64,000 nucleotides of DNA from NORP110 sp051251595. Lineage in GTDB: Bacteria > Pseudomonadota > Alphaproteobacteria > Rhodobacterales > Rhodobacteraceae. The position numbers were made by a program, and so were the translations under genes. Numbering within the stretch: the first letter of the stretch is position 1; the number at the start of each line of letters is the position of its first letter. The notes beneath the pieces were generated by a model. The model saw nothing but the letters and a program-made list of their open reading frames with translations. It was not told where the DNA came from and did no database searches. This document shows, in pieces, positions 59,180 through 64,000 of the stretch. The stretch lies in contig JBPOFA010000007.1 of assembly GCA_051251595.1 (NCBI GenBank), forward strand, positions 156,663 through 220,662. Direction: 5' to 3'.

Positions 59180-60076
59180 ATGCAATTCGCCAAGGGCATG
59201 AAAGAGGCGATGTCGGTATCTCAAGACTTTGCCGATGATGCCGAGGCCGCCGCGTTCTGGAAAGTCGGGGCTGCTGACGTTCCGTGCAGGGATTTGGAAT
59301 ATCCCGGTGCGGTTGGGCAGCCTCAGGCCGCACGTCTTTATCAGGGGGCAGAGCAGGGTGCCGCACCTGTTCTGTTGTATATCCATGGTGGGGGCTGGGC
59401 TGGAGGATCAATTGATCTGAATGAACGCGCGGCCCGCAATATCGCAAGTGAGTCTGGATGGAACGTCTTTTCGATTTCCTATCGATTGGCGCCTGAACAT
59501 CCCTATCCGGCCGGATTGAACGACTGCCGCGCGGCGTTGCAGTGGTTGGGACAAAACTTTGCGCAGCTTGGTGTCGATCCGACCCGGATTGTCATTGGCG
59601 GTGCCTCTGCCGGGGCCAATTTGGCGATCACGACGGCCCTGTCGGAACCAACGCCAAATCTATTGGGATTGCTGCTGTTTTACGGTGTTTTCGGGTGCAA
59701 CTTTGGGACGGAAAGCTATCAGACCTTTGCCGATGGCCCTGGCCTGACGCGGGCCCGTATGCAGGATCTGTTTGACATGTATGACGGGGATGCGAAACGC
59801 ATGGTTGATCCGTTCATCTCTCCGATCTTGTCGGACGAACTTGCCAGCCTACCGCCCAGTTTTGTGATGGCCGCTGAACATGACGTGCTGTTGGACGATA
59901 GCCGCGCGATGGCAGGCGCCTTGGAAGCGGCAGAAGTCCCGGTGAAATTCCACATAGAACCCGGCGTGACACATGGGTTCATCAACAGAGGCCGCCTTGT
60001 GCCGGCTGGTGACGCCGCGCTGAAGCGCGCCGCACTTTATTTGAAAGATCTTGAGGATCAGAAAGTAACCTTATGA
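59180..60076 (+). CDS. HSL-family alpha/beta hydrolase (esterase)
   Basis: A 298-residue carboxylesterase of the hormone-sensitive-lipase family: oxyanion HGGGW (about residue 69, in YIHGGGWAGGSID), nucleophile Ser143 in GGASAGAN, acid Asp235 in AAEHDVLLDD and His265 in GVTHGFINR. No signal peptide, so it is cytoplasmic. Its start directly follows the importer ATPase stop, with GGAGAAGAG upstream, so it is in the importer operon. It probably strips an ester (acetyl, methyl or aromatic) from the imported sugar acid. Confidence 0.9.
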   Translation: MQFAKGMKEAMSVSQDFADDAEAAAFWKVGAADVPCRDLEYPGAVGQPQAARLYQGAEQGAAPVLLYIHGGGWAGGSIDLNERAARNIASESGWNVFSISYRLAPEHPYPAGLNDCRAALQWLGQNFAQLGVDPTRIVIGGASAGANLAITTALSEPTPNLLGLLLFYGVFGCNFGTESYQTFADGPGLTRARMQDLFDMYDGDAKRMVDPFISPILSDELASLPPSFVMAAEHDVLLDDSRAMAGALEAAEVPVKFHIEPGVTHGFINRGRLVPAGDAALKRAALYLKDLEDQKVTL

Positions 60077-61224
60077 AGATTGAAAAAGTTACCACGACCG
60101 TATTTCGACACAAAACGAATACCGTGCGCGACAGCGACGGCCATGGTCATCCTGGCCCGGAAAGCATGACAACAAGCGCTCTGTTGACGATCACAACAGA
60201 CACAGGCGATCAGGGGCAGGTCATTTGCCGACCCTATGATGTCTCTGAAGCAATTCTGGACCGTTTCGTACGCCCGGTTGTGATTGGCGAAGACCCAATG
60301 TGTTCGGATAAGCTGTGGCACAAGCTTTACCCCTGGCAACGTCTGAGCGGCGGCATCCTGACTGATCGCGTTTTGGCAACGGTGGATCTGGCCCTGTGGG
60401 ACCTGATCGGCAAAAAGACGGGTCAGCCGGTTTGGAAATTGCTTGGCGGCCACAGGTCTAAAATTCTGGCCTATGGGTCAACGATGTGTGGCGATGATCT
60501 GGAAAACGGGTTGGCCACACCGGAAGATTACGCGCGCTTTGCGGAATGGATGGTCAAGGTTCGGGGGTATAAGGCGGTGAAAATTCACGGCTGGATGCCA
60601 CCCGTTCCCGGCGCACCCGATGTGCGCATGGATGCCAAAGCCTGCGCTGCGGTGCGTGAGGCCGTCGGGCCGGACATTCCGTTGATGCTGGACCCGCATC
60701 ATTTCTATTCGCGCACGGATACGCTTTGGTTGGGGCAGCGTCTGGAGGAACTCGATTTCCGCTGGATGGAAGAGCCGATGGAAGAGGCGTCCATGTCCTC
60801 TTACAAATGGTTGTCTGACAATCTGCCAAAGCTGAACATTTTGGGTCCGGAAACCATGGCCGGTAAACACTGGACCCGGGCGGAATGGATCAAGCACGAC
60901 GCGTGCGACTTGGTGCGGGCCGGGGTCTGGGATGTTGGCGGCATCAACCCGGCAATGAAAATTGCCCATATGGCGGAATCTTTCCACATGTCGTGTGAAA
61001 TCCACGGGACAGGGGCTGCGAACCTCGCCGTTGCGGCAGGTATTTCCAACACAAGCTTTTATGAACGTGGCTTGTTGCATCCGTTCATTGATTATGATGA
61101 ACCCAAGGAATATCAGAACCGCATCGATGATGAGATGGACAGCGAAGGCTATGTGCATTGTCGCGATGAACCCGGTTTGGGGCAGGATTTGAACATGGAA
61201 TATATCGAGGCCAACATTGTCTGA
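60073..61224 (+). CDS. Enolase-superfamily enzyme of unassigned substrate
   Basis: A 383-residue MR/MLE-group protein. Barrel residues line up as Lys170 with His172 (VKIHGW), Asp207 with HH (LMLDPHHFYSR), Glu233 (WMEEPMEE), Glu260 (LGPETMAG) and His311 (EIHGTGAANLA). It is not close to the galactarolactone cycloisomerase or the galactonate dehydratase pattern, and an N-terminal HGHPGPESM stretch is unusual. Overlaps the esterase by four bases and the glucarate-dehydratase-like gene by eight. Probably acid-sugar dehydration or racemisation; the substrate is open. Confidence 0.85.
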   Translation: MKIEKVTTTVFRHKTNTVRDSDGHGHPGPESMTTSALLTITTDTGDQGQVICRPYDVSEAILDRFVRPVVIGEDPMCSDKLWHKLYPWQRLSGGILTDRVLATVDLALWDLIGKKTGQPVWKLLGGHRSKILAYGSTMCGDDLENGLATPEDYARFAEWMVKVRGYKAVKIHGWMPPVPGAPDVRMDAKACAAVREAVGPDIPLMLDPHHFYSRTDTLWLGQRLEELDFRWMEEPMEEASMSSYKWLSDNLPKLNILGPETMAGKHWTRAEWIKHDACDLVRAGVWDVGGINPAMKIAHMAESFHMSCEIHGTGAANLAVAAGISNTSFYERGLLHPFIDYDEPKEYQNRIDDEMDSEGYVHCRDEPGLGQDLNMEYIEANIV

Positions 61225-62464
61225 TACACGCATCGCGGATATCCGCGTCACCCCGATAGCCTTTTATGACCCGCCTTTGCTGAACAATGCAGGCTGCCAC
61301 GAGGTATTTGCCTTGCGTTCAATCATAGAGGTTGAAACCGAAGACGGGGTGATCGGGCTGGGTGAAAGCTATGGCACCAAACCCGTTTTGGATGGTCTGG
61401 CTGCATTGGCCCCGAAAATGGTCGGGCTTGATGTCACAGACCTCAACGGGCTTTGGGCGCGCGGCAAAGAGGCGGTCCATGGTGACATGGAAGGCTATAC
61501 CGGAAGAGAGGGGCTGTTGCCCCGCGTCGTTGGCGCCATCGAGGTTGCCATGTGGGATGCTTTTGGCAAGGCGACGAACCGTCGGGTCTGTGATCTTTTG
61601 GGCGGGCAGGTGCGCGAAACCGTGCCGTTTTCGGCCTATCTGTTCTACAAATTTGGCAAACATATTGAAGAAACCAAACCCGATGTCTGGGGCGAGGCGC
61701 TTACACCGGAAGGTCTGGTTGATCAGGCCCGCCGGATGTTCGACCTTTATGGGTTCAACGCGATCAAACTCAAGGCAGGGGTCTTGCCCCCGGATGAGGA
61801 AATCGCCGGGCTAGAGGCCCTGCGCGCGGCCTTCCCCGACGCGCCGTTGCGGATCGATCCGAATGGCGGCTGGGGCGTTCAGACCACGATTGATCTGTTG
61901 CCACGACTGACCGGATTGATTGAATATCTCGAAGACCCGACACCGGGCATTCCGGGAATGGCTCAGGTTCAGGCGAAAACCGACATCCCCTTGGCGACCA
62001 ATATGTGCGTTGTTGCAAATGAACATTTGCCCCCCGGCATTGCCCAAGACGCGGTGCGCGTCATCCTGTCTGATCACCACTATTGGGGCGGTTTGCGCGC
62101 CAGCCGAGAGCTTGGTCGCATATGCGCGATCTGGGGTATTGGATTGTCGATGCATTCCAATTCTCATATGGGGATTAGCCTTGCGGCGATGGCGCATCTG
62201 GCTGCAGCGACCCCGAACCTGACCTATGACTGCGACACGCATTACCCGTGGCAGACAGATGAGGTCATCGAAGGTGGCAAGCTGACGTTCAAAGATGGGA
62301 CGCTGACATTACCAGAGGGCGCAGGTTTGGGCGTGACCTTGGACCGTGCAGAGCTAAAACGTCTGCATCAAAACTATCTGGATTGCGGCATTACAGTGCG
62401 CAATGATGCCGCCGAAATGCGGCGGCACTGGCCGGACTGGGAATTCGGTCGCCCGAAATATTGA
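61217..62464 (+). CDS. Glucarate-dehydratase-like enolase-superfamily enzyme
   Basis: A 415-residue enzyme with the glucarate dehydratase pattern: Lys184 and Lys186 (AIKLKAG), Asp214 (LRIDPNGGW), Glu239 (YLEDPTPG), Asn262 in place of a third acid (LATNMCVV), Asp286-His287 (LSDHHYWGG) and His313 (MHSNSH). The Asn262 substitution is the mark of that subgroup. It therefore probably dehydrates D-glucarate or a close relative to a keto-deoxy aldarate. TTG start inside the upstream gene with GAGG six bases ahead; no in-frame ATG precedes the first barrel strands. Confidence 0.9.
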   Translation: MSDTRIADIRVTPIAFYDPPLLNNAGCHEVFALRSIIEVETEDGVIGLGESYGTKPVLDGLAALAPKMVGLDVTDLNGLWARGKEAVHGDMEGYTGREGLLPRVVGAIEVAMWDAFGKATNRRVCDLLGGQVRETVPFSAYLFYKFGKHIEETKPDVWGEALTPEGLVDQARRMFDLYGFNAIKLKAGVLPPDEEIAGLEALRAAFPDAPLRIDPNGGWGVQTTIDLLPRLTGLIEYLEDPTPGIPGMAQVQAKTDIPLATNMCVVANEHLPPGIAQDAVRVILSDHHYWGGLRASRELGRICAIWGIGLSMHSNSHMGISLAAMAHLAAATPNLTYDCDTHYPWQTDEVIEGGKLTFKDGTLTLPEGAGLGVTLDRAELKRLHQNYLDCGITVRNDAAEMRRHWPDWEFGRPKY

Positions 62465-62474
62465 TGTGAAAAAT

Positions 62475-64000
62475 ATGGTTAAGACAGAAGAGACCCCGCG
62501 TGTTATCGCGATGCATCCCAATGACAATGTGGCCATTGTCGTGAATGATTTTGGATTGCCAGAGGGGGCAATCCTGGAGGGCGGCCCAACCCTCGTGGAA
62601 CGCATCCCTCAGGGGCACAAGGTTGCAATGGAGGATATTCCTGCCGGCGCAGAGGTGCGGCGCTATAATGTGGTGATCGGCACTGCGGCCCAAGACTTGC
62701 CCGCTGGCAGCTGGGTCAATGAACGGCGTCTCAACCTGCCAGAAGCGCCCGGTCTGGAAAATTTGCCGATTTCAACGAATGTCCACTCCCCTGGACCAGC
62801 CATCACCGGCCGGACCTTCATGGGGTACAAAAACGCCGATGGTACGGTCGGCACGCGGAATATCCTGGCGATCACGACAACGGTTCAATGCGTTTCCGGC
62901 GTGGTCGAGCACGCGGTTGAACGTATCCGTAAGGAATTGTTGCCGGATTTCCCAAATGTCGATGGCGCCGTCGGGCTTGAACACAGCTATGGCTGCGGTG
63001 TGGCCATTGATGTGCCCGACGCAGAGATCCCGATCCGAACCCTTCGCAACATCAGCCACAACCCGAATTTCGGCGGGCAGGTGATGGTGGTGAGTTTGGG
63101 ATGCGAAAAGCTGCAGCCTGAACGCTTGTTGCCGGTTGAGGATTATGAGCGGCCGGATCTTGTCCGCTTGCAAGATGATGAAAACATCGGGTTTGAGGCG
63201 ATGATCCGGTCCATTATGGACAGCGCTAGGACGCATTTGGAACAGCTCAACAAACGCAAACGAGAGCCATGCCCGGTTTCGGACTTGGTCGTCGGGCTGC
63301 AATGCGGCGGCAGCGATGCGTTTTCGGGGGTGACCGCAAATCCTTCATTGGGCCATGCAAGTGACCTGTTGGTGCGGGCAGGGGCCACGGTGATGTTTTC
63401 GGAAAACACAGAGGTCCGGGACGGCGTGGACCAACTGACCGCCCGTGCGGCCACCCCTGAAGTTGCCCAAGACCTGATCGAACAATTGGGATGGTACGAT
63501 GCGTATCTGGCCCGTGGGAAAGCGGACCGGTCCGCCAACACGACCCCGGGCAACAAGGCTGGCGGCTTGTCCAACATCGTGGAAAAGGCCATGGGCTCAA
63601 TCGTGAAATCCGGGTCTGCGCCGATTTCTGGCGTTGTGGCGCCGGGGGATCGAGCGCAGCAAAAAGGGTTGCTTTATGCCGCCACCCCGGCCGGGGATTT
63701 TGTCTGCGGAACGTTGCAACTGGCCGCTGGTGCGACAGTGCATGTGTTCACCACAGGACGCGGAACCCCTTATAGTTTAAGGGAAATGCCTGTGATCAAA
63801 GTCGCCACGCGCAGTGAGCTGGCACGGCGTTGGCATGACCTGATCGACATTGATGCAGGCCCGGTTGCGCAAGGGACAAAAACGATCCAGGACATGGGCG
63901 AAGATATGTTTGAACAGATCTTGGCCGTCGCCAGCGGCGAAACGACCTGGGCGGAAAAACATGGCATCCACAACTCTTTGGTTCTGTTCAACCCGGGCCC
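62475..64000 (+). CDS. UxaA/GarD-family dehydratase (3' end outside window)
   Basis: Open to the window end, at least 508 residues. The N-terminal SAF domain (about residues 8-100, VIAMHPNDNVAIVVNDFGLPEG) is followed by the catalytic part with GYKNADGTVGTRNILAI, HSYGCGV, LQCGGSDAFSGVTANPSLG, TPGNKAGGLSNIVEKAMG and FTTGRGTPYSL. The paired SAF plus catalytic domain is that of galactarate (GarD) and altronate (UxaA) dehydratases, which use iron. With glucarate dehydratase beside it, galactarate is the more likely substrate. GTG 62466 is an alternative start. Confidence 0.9.
   Translation, partial: MVKTEETPRVIAMHPNDNVAIVVNDFGLPEGAILEGGPTLVERIPQGHKVAMEDIPAGAEVRRYNVVIGTAAQDLPAGSWVNERRLNLPEAPGLENLPISTNVHSPGPAITGRTFMGYKNADGTVGTRNILAITTTVQCVSGVVEHAVERIRKELLPDFPNVDGAVGLEHSYGCGVAIDVPDAEIPIRTLRNISHNPNFGGQVMVVSLGCEKLQPERLLPVEDYERPDLVRLQDDENIGFEAMIRSIMDSARTHLEQLNKRKREPCPVSDLVVGLQCGGSDAFSGVTANPSLGHASDLLVRAGATVMFSENTEVRDGVDQLTARAATPEVAQDLIEQLGWYDAYLARGKADRSANTTPGNKAGGLSNIVEKAMGSIVKSGSAPISGVVAPGDRAQQKGLLYAATPAGDFVCGTLQLAAGATVHVFTTGRGTPYSLREMPVIKVATRSELARRWHDLIDIDAGPVAQGTKTIQDMGEDMFEQILAVASGETTWAEKHGIHNSLVLFNPG

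Noticed and set aside
1..64000. tRNA, rRNA, CRISPR or insertion elements
   Set aside because: No cloverleaf-like segments, regularly spaced repeats or transposase motifs were seen on reading the window; this is by inspection only.

Overview
This looks like a stretch of chromosome from an alphaproteobacterium of the order Rhodobacterales (Roseobacter group). The main reasons are a collinear, apparently intact gene-transfer-agent (GTA) cluster of the Rhodobacter capsulatus type followed by cysE, a pdhA-pdhB-pdhC operon next to ftsB with a lipoyl domain fused to PdhB, and the rsmA-pdxA-surA-lptD-lptG-lptF order. The base composition is moderately GC-rich. No rRNA, tRNA, CRISPR array or insertion sequence was seen.

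Layout. 1-4150: fatty-acid synthesis and cell-wall genes (fabG 3' part, acpP, a small membrane protein, fabF, mltG). 4150-5250: a reverse-strand ArsR/SRPBCC/YciI module. 5370-19960: the GTA cluster, with small and large terminase, portal, prohead protease, capsid, connectors, tail tube, tail chaperones, short tape measure, baseplate proteins, an NlpC-type peptidase, a 1307-residue 'megatron' protein and a DUF2793 protein. It has its own promoter-like sequence and largely overlapping genes. 20080-31420: cysE, an AhpD-like protein, the pyruvate dehydrogenase operon, ftsB, a class I aldolase, pgk, two tandem cyclophilins, a DUF3179 protein and tyrS. 31470-46160: anmK, then the outer-membrane biogenesis operon lptF-lptG-lptD-surA-pdxA-rsmA facing it, pepA-holC, a membrane-anchored aspartic protease, marC, an ABC-F protein, ndk and a TfoX C-terminal protein. 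A 56-residue acidic ORF missed by usual length cut-offs lies at 46205-46375.

46560-64000 holds mostly carbohydrate-acid catabolism. From 48673 it forms a divergent pair of operons around a FadR-type GntR regulator. Leftward run gntR, an SMP-30/gluconolactonase-type lactonase, a galactonate-dehydratase-like enolase-superfamily enzyme, an alpha/beta hydrolase and a uronate dehydrogenase. Rightward run a family-5 ABC importer (binding protein, two permeases, fused double ATPase), an HSL-type esterase, a second enolase-superfamily enzyme, a glucarate-dehydratase-like enzyme and a GarD/UxaA-type dehydratase cut by the window end. Together they suggest import of an esterified uronic-acid oligosaccharide or glycoside, de-esterification, oxidation of the free uronate to an aldaric acid lactone, lactone opening and dehydration. 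A 36-bp near-palindrome overlapping a -35-like element between the two operons is the best candidate for the regulator's operator.

The GTA is a recognised system, although this copy shows no g3.5 reading frame. The least-described part is the uronate cluster with its three different enolase-superfamily enzymes plus a GarD-type enzyme. All functions are inferred from sequence motifs and context; no searches were run.
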